Numbered from the stretch's first letter, positions 1 through 9,317 are shown. The stretch is 64,000 nt of DNA from Phyllobacterium sp. OV277 (GCF_900104355.1 NZ_FNIY01000009.1:62001-126000), one strand, 5' to 3'. The notes: generated by a model from the letters alone, not told the origin. Numbers and translations are program-made.

Positions 1-506
1 GCTGGATAGACGTCGCGCTTGGCCGAAAGTCCGACCCGCTCAAGCAATTGTTCGCCGATAGCCATGGCCTCGTCGCGTTTCATGCCAAGCACATGAACGG
101 GCACTTCGATGACGTTCTGGATCAGGGTCATATGCTGCCAGAGATTGAAATTCTGGAACACCATGCCGAGACGGCTGCGGATACGTTCGATCTGGCGACG
201 GTTGGCTGGGTATTGCCCGCCCTCGCCATCGCTGACCATCTGCACATCCTCGCCATTGATGCGAATGACGCCGCTTGTCGGGTTTTCGAGGAAATTGATA
301 CAGCGCAGGAAAGTTGACTTGCCGGAACCGCTGCCGCCAATCATCGCCACGACATCACCGTCTTTGGCGGTCAGCGAAACGCCCTTGAGAACTTCAAGGG
401 CGCCGAATTTCTTGTGCAGGTTCCAGACGTGGATGGCTTCGGCTTTTTCGGCCGGGACGGATTGGAGAGGCTCCATCTGAGCGGATGCGTGTAACGCTTC
501 CGTCAT
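1..506 (-). CDS. Polar amino acid ABC importer, ATP-binding subunit (5' part only)
   Basis: ATPase of a HisP/GlnQ/OccP-type importer that powers uptake of polar or basic amino acids at the inner membrane. Only the first 168 residues are in the window; the rest runs off the left edge. Visible are Walker A GGSGSGKST at residues 57-65 and the Q-loop glutamine at 118 within FQNFNLW. The ATG at 506 is preferred over the in-frame ATG at 476 because GGAAA lies just upstream of 506 and nothing similar precedes 476. It is divergent from a dimethylargininase-like operon, so arginine or a methylated arginine is a reasonable guess for the substrate. That link is inference; the family call is firm. Confidence 0.9.
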   Translation of the reverse strand, partial: MTEALHASAQMEPLQSVPAEKAEAIHVWNLHKKFGALEVLKGVSLTAKDGDVVAMIGGSGSGKSTFLRCINFLENPTSGVIRINGEDVQMVSDGEGGQYPANRRQIERIRSRLGMVFQNFNLWQHMTLIQNVIEVPVHVLGMKRDEAMAIGEQLLERVGLSAKRDVYP

Positions 507-603
507 CGTGCGGTTTCCATGGGTTGTCTGGCACCTGCTGTCATCATTATTGCCTGTTTTGTCAGCATGAGGCGAAACTGCCTAATTTCGAGCATCACAC
601 CAC

Positions 604-631
604 TTGCGCTCTAATTATGCAAGCGTATAAA
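604..631 (+). promoter_or_regulatory. Candidate sigma-70-type promoter of the 666-4958 operon
   Basis: A TTGCGC at 604-609 and a TATAAA at 626-631 are separated by 16 bases, about 35 bases upstream of the first start codon of the operon, which has GAGAG as ribosome binding site. It lies in the 159-base divergent gap with the importer ATPase gene. Seen by eye only. Confidence 0.35.
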
Positions 632-665
632 TACTCCAGATGCAATTTTTACGAGAGAGCAGTCG

Positions 666-1538
666 ATGAGCGCATTCGGTTCCCAGTCCATGGCCCTTCC
701 CCTGAAACGCGTCATCATGCGCATGCCTGACCGCGTTATGGCTGGTGCCGAGCGTGACGTCTGGCATTATGGCCCGCAGTTCGATCCGCGCCGTGCATCC
801 GAACAGCACCGCGTATTTGCTGACCTTGTGGCTCAGTCAGGTGCTGACATTACCTGGATCAGAGACGGCAATGATGGATTGTCGGATTCCATCTTCACGC
901 ACGATCCCTCTCTCGTCACCGACAAGGGTGCAATCCTTCTGCGCATGGGCAAACCCCTGCGTCTGGATGAGACCGATCTTCATCACGAAACCTATAGCCA
1001 GATGGATGTGCCGGTTCTTGGCCGCATTGTCGCGCCGGGTACAGTTGAAGGCGGCGATTGCGTCTGGGTCGACAGCAAGACACTGGCCATTGGCCGCGGC
1101 GTGCGCACCAATCAATCCGGTATCGAGCAGATGGCCGCCATTCTTGAGCCACTTGGCGTGACTGTTCTCGGCTTTGACCTGCCGCTGTGGCAGGGCGAAG
1201 AGGCTTGCCTGCACCTGATGTCCATCATCTCGCCGCTGGCTGAAGACCTTGCTCTTGTCCATCTGCCCCTGCTGCCAGCCGCCTTCTATCAGTTGCTGAA
1301 AGAGCGCGGCATTCGCCTCATCGCAGCGCCGGAAGAAGAATTTGCCGCCAGCAATGGGCTCAACCTCAACGTGCTGCCAACCGCGCCCTATGAAGTCATC
1401 GCGGTGGCGGGCTTTGAGAAGACCAAGGCGGCTATGGAAGCTGCTGGCTGCACTGTCACAACCTTCGAAGCCGATGCATTGTGCATTGCCTGCGAAGGCG
1501 GTCCCACCTGCCTCACCCGTCCGGTCTTCCGGCAATGA
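666..1538 (+). CDS. Dimethylargininase / amidinotransferase family hydrolase (pentein fold)
   Basis: A 290-residue member of the arginine deiminase superfamily, most like N(G),N(G)-dimethylarginine dimethylaminohydrolases, which split methylated arginines into citrulline and a methylamine. The catalytic layout is complete: Glu128 in VEGGDCVW, His183 in CLHLMS and the nucleophile Cys282 in EGGPTCLTRP, eight residues from the C-terminus. It is first in a four-gene operon in which every junction is a 4-base ATGA overlap. The neighbours (aminotransferase and ThDP decarboxylase) suggest a guanidino amino acid as substrate. Exact substrate is not decided by the sequence; arginine deiminase or other amidine hydrolysis is possible. 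Confidence 0.85.
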   Translation: MSAFGSQSMALPLKRVIMRMPDRVMAGAERDVWHYGPQFDPRRASEQHRVFADLVAQSGADITWIRDGNDGLSDSIFTHDPSLVTDKGAILLRMGKPLRLDETDLHHETYSQMDVPVLGRIVAPGTVEGGDCVWVDSKTLAIGRGVRTNQSGIEQMAAILEPLGVTVLGFDLPLWQGEEACLHLMSIISPLAEDLALVHLPLLPAAFYQLLKERGIRLIAAPEEEFAASNGLNLNVLPTAPYEVIAVAGFEKTKAAMEAAGCTVTTFEADALCIACEGGPTCLTRPVFRQ

Positions 1539-2188
1539 AGACGCAATCGGCCACACGCAAAACCTTTCGCCGTGAAGGCGAGGACAAGCGCCGCGAGGAT
1601 CTGATCGCCGCAACGCTTGAATGTGTGGCCGAGCGCGGACTTGCCGGTGCCACCGTGCGCGAAATCGCCCAGCGGGCCGATGTTACAGCCGGGCTTATCC
1701 GCTATTACTTTCCCACCAAGGATGATCTCATTGGCGCTGCCTATCGCGCCGTCATGAACCGCATGACCGTGCAAGCCAGCGATGCCCTGCACAATGCCGC
1801 CGCTGATCCCCGCTCGCGCCTACAGGCCTTTGTTACCGCCAACCTTGGCGAGCCGATCATGGACCCGCACAATCTGTCGCTATGGGCAGGTTTCATTGCC
1901 CTTGTTCATGCGGACCCTGCCATGGCCGCCGCGCACCGCGACGGCTATCTCGGTTTTCGCGACGAGCTGGAAATCCTGATCCGCGAGGCCCTTATTGCAT
2001 CGAAAAAACCGGCGGAACCTATTCATACCCGCCGCCATGCTATCGCCATCAATGCGATCATCGATGGATTGTGGCTGGAAGGCTGTCTTGCCGGCGATAT
2101 TTTCGCCGATGGGGAATTGGCTGAAACCGGCATTGCCGCTATTGAAGCCGTACTTGGAATCTCACTTCACACTCAAGGAGCCGAATGA
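1535..2188 (+). CDS. TetR family transcriptional regulator
   Basis: 217-residue repressor-type regulator of the TetR/BetI group. The N-terminal helix-turn-helix is visible at about residues 35-62 (VREIAQRADVTAGLIRYYF), followed by an all-helical ligand domain. The ATG at 1535 overlaps the stop of the hydrolase gene (ATGA) and its own stop overlaps the next start, so it is translated as part of the operon. An internal position suggests autoregulation and control of the guanidino-catabolic genes by a pathway substrate; this is inference. A longer reading from 1481 is possible but would lie inside the previous gene. Confidence 0.88.
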   Translation: MKTQSATRKTFRREGEDKRREDLIAATLECVAERGLAGATVREIAQRADVTAGLIRYYFPTKDDLIGAAYRAVMNRMTVQASDALHNAAADPRSRLQAFVTANLGEPIMDPHNLSLWAGFIALVHADPAMAAAHRDGYLGFRDELEILIREALIASKKPAEPIHTRRHAIAINAIIDGLWLEGCLAGDIFADGELAETGIAAIEAVLGISLHTQGAE

Positions 2189-3375
2189 TGCGCTATGCGT
2201 CTTTGACCGACCGTCTGGCCGGACTGGGATCGGATAAATGGGCCGTGCATATCCGTGCGCGTGAAATGCAACGCGCTGGCCAGGAGATCATCGAGCTGAC
2301 CATCGGCGAACCTGACATTCCAACCCCGACTGACATGCTTGAGGTGGCCGAGCGCGCTATGCGTGCAGGGCGTACCGGCTATTCCAACGGTCGCGGCGAA
2401 CCCGCTGTTCTTGCTGCACTTTCGGCCAAATATACCGCGCGCACGGGCCGGGCTATCGGGCCTGAACACATCATGTGTTTTCCCGGAACCCAGACGGCAC
2501 TGTCGCTTGTCATGCTCGGTCTTGCCGAAGAAGGCGACGAGATCATCACCGGCGATCCGCTCTATGCCACCTATGACGGCGTTGTCCGCGCAACTGGCGC
2601 AACACGGGTTTCCGTTCCCCTGCGCCCCGAAAACGGCTTTCGCATGCAGGCTGCCGATCTGGAAAAGGTCATCACACCGAAATCCCGCGTTCTCCTGCTC
2701 AACACGCCGCACAATCCAACCGGCGCCGTGCTGAGCGAGAAGGAAGTGGCAGAGATCGGTGAAGTCTGCCGCAAGCATGATCTGTGGATTGTTTCCGATG
2801 AAGTCTACGAACTGCTGATTTTTGACGGCAAGTTCGCCTCGCCGCTTGACCGGCCGGAACTCGCCGACCGGACCATTGCTGTTGCCTCCATTTCCAAATC
2901 CCATGCCGCGCCGGGCTTCCGCAGCGGCTGGTGTGTCGGCCCGGCAGAGTTCACCCAGAAACTTCTGCCCCTATCGGAATCCCTGTTGTTTGGCGTCCAG
3001 CCCTTTATCGCGGATATGACCGCCTATGCGCTTGGCCAGCCCTCGGCAGCAGCGGCAACCATGCGCGAAAGCTATTCCCGCCGCGCGCAATTGATCTCGA
3101 AGCGACTTGACGGGATTGCTGGTATCGGTGCCGACATGCCACAGGCGGGCATGTTCATCCTCGCCGATATTCGCGCAACGGGTCTGAGCGGCAATGATTT
3201 CGCCATGCGGCTTCTCGAAGAAGAACATGTAGCGGTCATGCCGGGCGAATCCTTCGGCGACAATCTGGCGGGTTATCTGCGCCTTAGCCTCAGTGTTGCC
3301 GACGACAAGATAGACGCTGCCTGCGCCGGTATTGTCCGCCTTGCCTCCCGCCTCCAGCAACGGAAATCCGCATGA
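2185..3375 (+). CDS. Class I PLP aminotransferase (arginine:pyruvate transaminase-like)
   Basis: 396-residue fold-type I aminotransferase. Visible features: NTPHNPTG at 173-180, Asp205 and Tyr208 in SDEVYEL, and the Schiff-base lysine Lys238 in SISKSHAAPGFR. The start is ATGATG at 2185; either Met is possible. It overlaps the TetR stop and the ThDP-enzyme start. Pairing with a 2-oxoacid decarboxylase resembles the AruH-AruI arginine transaminase route of Pseudomonas, where arginine is transaminated to 2-ketoarginine. The family is certain, the arginine specificity is inferred from the neighbours. Confidence 0.88.
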   Translation: MMRYASLTDRLAGLGSDKWAVHIRAREMQRAGQEIIELTIGEPDIPTPTDMLEVAERAMRAGRTGYSNGRGEPAVLAALSAKYTARTGRAIGPEHIMCFPGTQTALSLVMLGLAEEGDEIITGDPLYATYDGVVRATGATRVSVPLRPENGFRMQAADLEKVITPKSRVLLLNTPHNPTGAVLSEKEVAEIGEVCRKHDLWIVSDEVYELLIFDGKFASPLDRPELADRTIAVASISKSHAAPGFRSGWCVGPAEFTQKLLPLSESLLFGVQPFIADMTAYALGQPSAAAATMRESYSRRAQLISKRLDGIAGIGADMPQAGMFILADIRATGLSGNDFAMRLLEEEHVAVMPGESFGDNLAGYLRLSLSVADDKIDAACAGIVRLASRLQQRKSA

Positions 3376-4958
3376 CAACGGTTGGTGAAGCCCTCGTCCA
3401 TCTGCTCGAATCCTACGACGTCGATACGGTTTTCGGTATCCCCGGCGTTCATACGATAGAACTCTATCGCGGCCTTGCCGCCTCAAAAATACGCCATATC
3501 ACACCGCGCCATGAGCAAGGCGCGGGCTTTATGGCCGACGGCTATGCACGGGCAACCAGCAAGCCCGGCGTCGCTTTCGTCATTACCGGGCCTGGCATCA
3601 CCAACACCATCACCGCCATGGGTCAGGCCCGTGCCGATTCCATTCCGATGCTGGTGATCTCGGGTGTCAATCAGCGCGAATCCCTTGGCAAGGGCATGGG
3701 CTTCCTGCATGAACTGCCCAATCAGCGCGCCATGCTGCAAACGGTTGCGATGTTCTCGCATCGTATTGAAACAGCGGATGAATTGCCGATTGTGCTTGCC
3801 CGCGCCTTTGCGTTGTTTGCCTCGCGGCGTCCCGGCCCTGTTCATATCGAGATACCGCTGGATGTGATGGCGCTGCCACTGGATGGTGCAACCCGCCAGC
3901 TATCGGATGCACCTATTCCGCAGGCATCGGCGGAAACCATGGCTGAACTAACCCGCCAATGCCTTGGCGCTGAACGACCGGTTATCCTGATTGGCGGCGG
4001 TGCTAGAAGCGCTGCGGCAGAACTAAAGGAATTGGCGGAAAAGCTGGATGCGCCCGTGGTGGCAACCACCAATGGACGCGGCATTCTGCACAATCACCCA
4101 CTGCTGATCCCGGCCAGCGCCAGCCTCACCGCTGTACGCAAGCTTCTCGCTGAAAGCGATCTGGTGATCGCCATCGGCACCGAAATGGGACCAACAGACT
4201 ACGACATGTATGGCGACGGCGGTTTTCCGGAACTCAAACGCCTTGTACGCATCGATATCGACGCCGGACAGTTGGATCGCCGCCCGGCTTTCATGCCCAT
4301 CGAGGCATCGGCGCAGGAAACAGTCAAAGCACTGGCGGCCACATTGCCCGCGCGGCGCAATACCAAGTCGGGTGAAGACCGTGCATTGGCAACCCGCGAT
4401 GCGGCATGGGCGGAAATCGGCCCGAGAACGCAGAGCCATGTGCGCTTTCTCAATATTTTGCGCGACACATTGCCGGATTCATTGATCGTGGGCGATTCCA
4501 CCCAGGCCATCTATTCCGGCAATCTCTATTACGACCATGATCGCGTCGGTGGCTGGTTCAATGCGGCAACCGGCTTTGGTGCCCTCGGCTTTGGCCCACC
4601 TGCTGCTATTGGCGCAGCGCTCGGCAAGCCCGAGACATCAACGATCTGCATCGTCGGTGACGGCGGCTTTCAATTTGTGCTGGGAGAACTCGGCGCGGCA
4701 GTCGATGAAAAAACGCCTGTCATCTTCATTGTCTGGAACAATCAGGGCTATCAGGAAATCGAACGCGCCATGCGTGACGTGCACATCAACCCGGTTGGCG
4801 TGCGCCCATCAGCGCCCAATTATCTCAAAATCGCCGAGGCCTATGGCGTGGCTTCCATCAAGCTGCAAACATTGGACGAACTGCCCGCCGCGCTGCTGAC
4901 AGCCAAGGCGAGCGGAAATCCATATCTGATTGAAATTGATGAAACATTGATCGGTTGA
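3372..4958 (+). CDS. ThDP-dependent 2-oxoacid decarboxylase (5-guanidino-2-oxopentanoate decarboxylase-like)
   Basis: 528-residue enzyme of the acetolactate synthase/pyruvate decarboxylase superfamily. It has the ThDP-activating glutamate (Glu48 in PRHEQGAGF), a central FAD/CoA-type domain, and the C-terminal GDG...NN cofactor motif (VGDGGFQF near 427, WNNQGY near 455). The length and the aminotransferase partner fit 2-ketoarginine decarboxylase (AruI), which would form 4-guanidinobutanal. The stop codon lies in the left arm of a terminator hairpin. Acetolactate synthase is less likely because no regulatory subunit or ilv gene is nearby. Confidence 0.8.
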   Translation: MTTVGEALVHLLESYDVDTVFGIPGVHTIELYRGLAASKIRHITPRHEQGAGFMADGYARATSKPGVAFVITGPGITNTITAMGQARADSIPMLVISGVNQRESLGKGMGFLHELPNQRAMLQTVAMFSHRIETADELPIVLARAFALFASRRPGPVHIEIPLDVMALPLDGATRQLSDAPIPQASAETMAELTRQCLGAERPVILIGGGARSAAAELKELAEKLDAPVVATTNGRGILHNHPLLIPASASLTAVRKLLAESDLVIAIGTEMGPTDYDMYGDGGFPELKRLVRIDIDAGQLDRRPAFMPIEASAQETVKALAATLPARRNTKSGEDRALATRDAAWAEIGPRTQSHVRFLNILRDTLPDSLIVGDSTQAIYSGNLYYDHDRVGGWFNAATGFGALGFGPPAAIGAALGKPETSTICIVGDGGFQFVLGELGAAVDEKTPVIFIVWNNQGYQEIERAMRDVHINPVGVRPSAPNYLKIAEAYGVASIKLQTLDELPAALLTAKASGNPYLIEIDETLIG

Positions 4959-4983
4959 TGGCCGAGTGGCCATCAACCTTTTC
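4953..4983 (+). terminator. Intrinsic terminator of the guanidino operon
   Basis: Arms GGTTGATGGCC and GGCCATCAACC with a GAGT loop are followed by TTTTCC. The left arm includes the stop codon of the decarboxylase gene. It also sits at the end of the convergent aldehyde dehydrogenase gene. Confidence 0.75.
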
Positions 4984-4989
4984 CATCGG

Positions 4990-6414
4990 TTACGGCCGGT
5001 GGATTGTCTTGACCTCAAGAAAGTCCTCAAGCCCGAACTTGCCACCTTCACGGCCATTGCCTGACTGCTTGTAGCCACCGAACGGGCTACCATAACGATG
5101 CGCACCGCCATTGATATGCACCATGCCTGCTTTCAGCTTTGAGGCAACGCGTTCGGCGCGCTTGGCATCACCTGTCTGCACATAGGCGGCAAGGCCATAG
5201 GGTGTATCATTGGCGATGGAAATCGCTTCTTCCTCCGTATCAAAAGGAATGAGCGAGAGCACCGGGCCAAACACTTCCTCTTTGGCAATGCGCATATCAT
5301 TGCGCACGTCGGCAAAGATTGTCGGGCGGACAAAATAGCCGGTTTCATAACCTTCTGGCTTGCCTGCACCGCCCACCAGCACGCGTGCACCTTCGGCGAT
5401 ACCGGCTTCGATCAGGCTTTGTACGCGGCCGTACTGGATATGGCTGACGAGCGGACCGATATGGTCGCCATCCTCCTGCGGATCGCCGACGCGCGCTTCC
5501 TTGCCCGTGGCTTCGGCAATCTTCACTGCCTTGTCATAGACGGACCGCTGCACCAGCATGCGCGTTGGCGCGTCGCAGGATTGGCCGCTATTGTTGAAAC
5601 ATTCAAGCACGCTGCCCGCAACACGGTCTTCCAGATCGGCATCCTCAAACACAATGTTCGGTGATTTGCCGCCGAGTTCGAGCGTCACGCGCTTGACGGT
5701 TTCCGCCGCATCCTTGCTGACCGCGATACCGGCGCGGGTGGAGCCAGTGAAGGACATCATGTCGACGTCCTTGTGCTTGGACAGCGCCGCGCCAACCGTT
5801 GCGCCATCGCCATTGACCAGATTGAACGTACCAGCGGGGAAACCCGCTTCATGTACCATCTCAGCATAAAGCAGCGCGTTGAGCGGCGTGAATTCGCTTG
5901 GTTTGAGCACGCAGGTGCTGCCCGTTGCCAGCGCCGGAATAACTTTTAGCGCAATCTGGTTTACTGGCCAGTTCCACGGCGTGATCAGGCCGCAAACGCC
6001 GATGGGTTCGCGCACCAGAAGGTCGCCATTCGGCAGGTCTTCACGCATATGGAGGTTTTTCAGGGCGTCAATGAACCCTTGCAAATGACCAACGCCGACA
6101 TCGGCCTGCTGCTGCGTGCTCATGGTGATCGGCGCGCCGAGTTCCGCCGTGATGGTTTGCGCCATCTCGTCATAGCGGCGTTTGTAGATATCGAGCAGCT
6201 TTTCCAGAAGCGCCAGACGTTCCTCGACGGATGTCTGGCTATAGGTCTGAAAAGCTTTCTTCGCCGCCGCCACGGCGCGGTCAATATCCGCTGGTGTTCC
6301 CATGGAAATAATCGCAATGGGCTTTTCCGTAGCCGGATTGATCACTTCAAGATCATTGGCCACAAGAGGAGGCACCCATTCACCGTTGATATAAAAATCC
6401 CGCTTGATGAGCAT
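4990..6414 (-). CDS. NAD(P)-dependent aldehyde dehydrogenase
   Basis: 474-residue aldehyde dehydrogenase that oxidises an aldehyde to a carboxylic acid. It has the catalytic Cys280 in NNSGQSCDAPT and the general base Glu246 in TLELGGKSP, plus the PWNWP and FTGST cofactor motifs. It is convergent with the decarboxylase gene and shares its terminator region. If the decarboxylase makes 4-guanidinobutanal, this enzyme could make 4-guanidinobutyrate; that assignment is inferred from position only, because substrate range in this family is broad. Confidence 0.9.
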   Translation of the reverse strand: MLIKRDFYINGEWVPPLVANDLEVINPATEKPIAIISMGTPADIDRAVAAAKKAFQTYSQTSVEERLALLEKLLDIYKRRYDEMAQTITAELGAPITMSTQQQADVGVGHLQGFIDALKNLHMREDLPNGDLLVREPIGVCGLITPWNWPVNQIALKVIPALATGSTCVLKPSEFTPLNALLYAEMVHEAGFPAGTFNLVNGDGATVGAALSKHKDVDMMSFTGSTRAGIAVSKDAAETVKRVTLELGGKSPNIVFEDADLEDRVAGSVLECFNNSGQSCDAPTRMLVQRSVYDKAVKIAEATGKEARVGDPQEDGDHIGPLVSHIQYGRVQSLIEAGIAEGARVLVGGAGKPEGYETGYFVRPTIFADVRNDMRIAKEEVFGPVLSLIPFDTEEEAISIANDTPYGLAAYVQTGDAKRAERVASKLKAGMVHINGGAHRYGSPFGGYKQSGNGREGGKFGLEDFLEVKTIHRP

Positions 6415-6573
6415 ATTTGCCTCCGCTTGAATACTGGTCGTTCTGCAAATGGTATGGGGCTTTTGGTTTGGATGCCAGATACAAAAACGACGGAAAGTGT
6501 GAACACTTACCTCTCTGTATCCTCTTCGTCGTCCTAAAGCGGCCCTCTCTCCATCATTCTCGCCATTCTCTCT

Positions 6574-6701
6574 CCGTCATCCTCGGGCTTGACCCGAGGA
6601 CCCATGACAAAGAAGAAACGATATTCACGACATCGAACTGTGAAAGGGAAATATTACTCGTCATCAACGGTGGGTCCTCGGGTCAAGCCCGAGGATGACG
6701 G
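6574..6701. repeat. Paired 31-base hairpin repeats (family 1, copy 1)
   Basis: Two head-to-head copies of a 31-base unit (6574-6604 and 6671-6701, 66 bases apart). Each unit contains CTCGGGCTTGACCCGAG or its complement, so each is itself a small hairpin (8-base arms, 5-base loop) and the two together form a long stem. Just right of it, a 25-base period (GAGATGG...GCTTTAGGAT) occurs twice at 6705-6752. The 364-base gap between the two minus-strand genes holds nothing else recognisable. Confidence 0.9.
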
Positions 6702-6778
6702 AGAGAGATGGGCGCTTTAGGATGATGGAGAGATGGTTGCTTTAGGATAGTGGCGAGATGTGCAACTCATGCACACAC

Positions 6779-7714
6779 TCAATCCGCTGATCGCAACAGC
6801 GCCTGTGCCATGCAGTGAATGCCACCGCCGGTTTTGGAGATCTCGCTCATATCAACCGCCGCCACTTCAAATCCGCGTGCGCGCAATTTATCGATCAGCG
6901 TCTTGCTGGATGTCGGCGCGATGATCCGGTCCTTGCCGAGCGACATGAAATTGCAGCCCAGATTCATCGTATCCTGAAACGGCACATCGATGATCTCGTG
7001 GCCTTTGGATTTCAGCCACTCGACGATGCCGGGCTCGGTGCAGGCAAGACACACCGCTGTCAGCTTTGGCGCAATTGGCACCACCATCAGATCGATATGC
7101 ACGTAATACTCATCGATGAAGGCAAGCCGCGTTTCCCAACCCTCCTTGCGGAACCATTCTTCCACCTGACGGGCGCCCTCTTCCTGCGTGCGCGCACCGC
7201 CGCAGCCGATGAGAACACATCCCTCTTCGATCACATTGAAATCGCCGCCCTCAAAGGTACCCGCTGTCACCATGTCGTAGATCGGAATACCGAGCTTTTC
7301 ATAGGTGCGGATCGCGGCATAGTTCTCGCCGCGCCGCCACCAGTTGGCCATGGCGGTGATCACAGCGCCATAGGGGGTCATCACACTGGAATCGCGTGAG
7401 TAGACCTGCATCGGCAGCTCCGGCTCCGGCTCATGCCAATGGATTTTCACGCCGAAATGTTCATAGGCCGCGACAAGTTCCTTGTGCTGCGCCTGTGCGG
7501 TCTGAATATTGCATGGTGCTTCACGCAGATGTTTGCGCGACAGCGAGCTTGTCGCCATGTGCCGCAGAAATGCCGGAGAGCCCAGCAGCACATCAGTCAG
7601 CGGGTCAGTTTCATTGCGAAAACCCCAGCCTTTCAGCGGTGCTGTGCCGCCATTTGGATTGCGGCGCTTCAATGTAAATGCGTCGGCTTCAAAGCCCTGT
7701 TCATGACGTGTCAT
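6779..7714 (-). CDS. Arginine deiminase / amidinotransferase superfamily enzyme
   Basis: A second pentein-fold enzyme of 311 residues, clearly different in sequence from the one at 666. Catalytic residues are in place: Asp108 in YSRDSS, Glu155 in GTFEGGDFN, His206 in YVHIDLM, and the nucleophile Cys301 in GGGIHCMAQ. The family includes arginine deiminases, dimethylargininases and glycine amidinotransferases, so it should act on a guanidino group. It ends the transcription unit begun by the M20 hydrolase gene 16 bases upstream. Substrate is unknown; the neighbourhood suggests a guanidino compound released from an acylated or peptide-like precursor. Confidence 0.85.
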   Translation of the reverse strand: MTRHEQGFEADAFTLKRRNPNGGTAPLKGWGFRNETDPLTDVLLGSPAFLRHMATSSLSRKHLREAPCNIQTAQAQHKELVAAYEHFGVKIHWHEPEPELPMQVYSRDSSVMTPYGAVITAMANWWRRGENYAAIRTYEKLGIPIYDMVTAGTFEGGDFNVIEEGCVLIGCGGARTQEEGARQVEEWFRKEGWETRLAFIDEYYVHIDLMVVPIAPKLTAVCLACTEPGIVEWLKSKGHEIIDVPFQDTMNLGCNFMSLGKDRIIAPTSSKTLIDKLRARGFEVAAVDMSEISKTGGGIHCMAQALLRSAD

Positions 7715-7730
7715 TGGTCCTGTCTCCTCA

Positions 7731-9317
7731 TCAGGGGCGTGTGGGTATCCACCACGCCCGCCCGCGTGCAGTGGTCACATATTCCGGCCAGCGGAAATGA
7801 ATCGGCGGTTCGTAATCGCAAAGCGGCGCTATCCAGTTCGAACCACCAATGCCGCCGCCGGTGCGTTGGATAAACTCATCCTTTGCGCTTCTGCGGGCAT
7901 CGCCGTCCTCAAGCAGGCGCAGGGCAGTCAGCGCCACGGTCTTGGTGGCGGTGATCACCATAGGATCGATTGTTTCCGGGATACCGCCCAGCGCATTCAT
8001 CACCCAGCCCGGATAGGCAAAGCCCTTCGGTGCCTTCAATGCGGGACGCGCCACATAGAAGCGCACTGTTGGCGCATGCCATGTCATATCCGTGTAATCG
8101 TCGGAGGTGGAGTTGATCTGGGATGGCGGCAGGTCACGGCGCAGGATTGCTTCAGCATCCCTTGGCGCGATCAATGTCTCGCACTCGTCAAGGAAAGGAT
8201 CAAGCATCGGCTCGATCCCGGCATTGACCTGAATTTCCCGCGCCACCGCCTTTGCCGCCTCGTTCCAGCGCGGCGCACCGACTGTCTGCAGCGCATCCCA
8301 TGTGATTTCTGCCATGGCATGATTGGCAAGGCCGGGACGTGACTTGCACACCCAATGCCGCTCCACCCGGCAGCCGGTCATTGCGGCCGCATGTTCGGCA
8401 TTGCGGTCAAGCACTGATGTCACCTGCTCGGCCATGCCTATGGTTGGCACACGCATCATGTACTGAATTTCGGCGAGCCCAGCGGGAAGGTTGTCAGCAG
8501 TTGCCTGCCCGGCGGTCAGAATTGCCTCGCTGATCGACCAGCCGCCATGATGCGGCAGCATGGAATCGCGCAGGGCTTTTGACGCCATATACATCATCAT
8601 CAGTGCATCATTGGCACCGGGCGCCCGCACCGCCGAATGGGATTGCGGGATCGGCGCGCCATCGCTGAGGCCCCAACTTTGAGGCTGATCGCAGACAAAG
8701 CGATAAATCATCGAATAGGCAGCGCCGCAATGCGTGTCCCAACGCACCGTATTGCACAGCGGCAGCATGTAGAACGGATGGAACGAGATCATTCCATCCA
8801 GCCCATCATAATAGCCCTTGGCGGCGTGAATGGGCTTTGAGCCGCGCACTTTTTCCGCCGGTTCGCCGGTAAAGCGCAATGTGCCTGTTATGCCGTGCTT
8901 TTCCATGGCAGCTTTTGTCGCCAGCAGACCGCCGAGACTGGATATGCCGAGCCCCGAATGCGGGTCGGTGTGACCGCCAGCATGTTCGTTCAAACCGGGC
9001 CTTGGCCGCTGGACCGTCGCCGCGTCCTGACAATTGCCGGGCACCGCATCATATTCCGCATACATGCCAATGGTTGGGGATTTACCCGTGGTTCCTGCCC
9101 GGTTGGTCCAATGCGCACAGAATGCCGTGGGCATACCGCCTGAACCGGTCTCCACGTCGAAACCTTCACGGCGCAGCAGCGTCACATACCATTCTGCCGA
9201 TTGATATTCGCGCCAGGCAGTTTCACCGAAATCGAAAATGGTGCGGGTCCATGCCGAGAGATCAGCTTGGCGCTTTTCGACAAAATCCAGCGCTGTGGTT
9301 CCTGCTGCCGTGGTCAC
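7731..9317 (-). CDS. M20 family amidohydrolase, AbgB-like
   Basis: 528-residue zinc peptidase/aminoacylase like subunit B of p-aminobenzoyl-glutamate hydrolase (AbgB) and related indole-acetamide or N-acyl hydrolases. M20 signatures include MYAEYDAVPG near residue 85, NEHAGGHTDPHSGLG with metal-binding His residues near 115-120, and FTGEPAEKVRGSK near 150. No export signal is seen, so it is probably cytoplasmic. It is divergent from a LysR gene and upstream of a pentein enzyme. It may free an amino or guanidino acid from an amide; that role is inferred. Confidence 0.85.
   Translation of the reverse strand: MTTAAGTTALDFVEKRQADLSAWTRTIFDFGETAWREYQSAEWYVTLLRREGFDVETGSGGMPTAFCAHWTNRAGTTGKSPTIGMYAEYDAVPGNCQDAATVQRPRPGLNEHAGGHTDPHSGLGISSLGGLLATKAAMEKHGITGTLRFTGEPAEKVRGSKPIHAAKGYYDGLDGMISFHPFYMLPLCNTVRWDTHCGAAYSMIYRFVCDQPQSWGLSDGAPIPQSHSAVRAPGANDALMMMYMASKALRDSMLPHHGGWSISEAILTAGQATADNLPAGLAEIQYMMRVPTIGMAEQVTSVLDRNAEHAAAMTGCRVERHWVCKSRPGLANHAMAEITWDALQTVGAPRWNEAAKAVAREIQVNAGIEPMLDPFLDECETLIAPRDAEAILRRDLPPSQINSTSDDYTDMTWHAPTVRFYVARPALKAPKGFAYPGWVMNALGGIPETIDPMVITATKTVALTALRLLEDGDARRSAKDEFIQRTGGGIGGSNWIAPLCDYEPPIHFRWPEYVTTARGRAWWIPTRP

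Noticed and set aside
837-1613. Minus-strand frame of 258 codons under the dimethylargininase-like gene
   Set aside because: Sense strand has complete catalytic residues and ATGA coupling; antisense frame has no ribosome binding site or recognisable domain.
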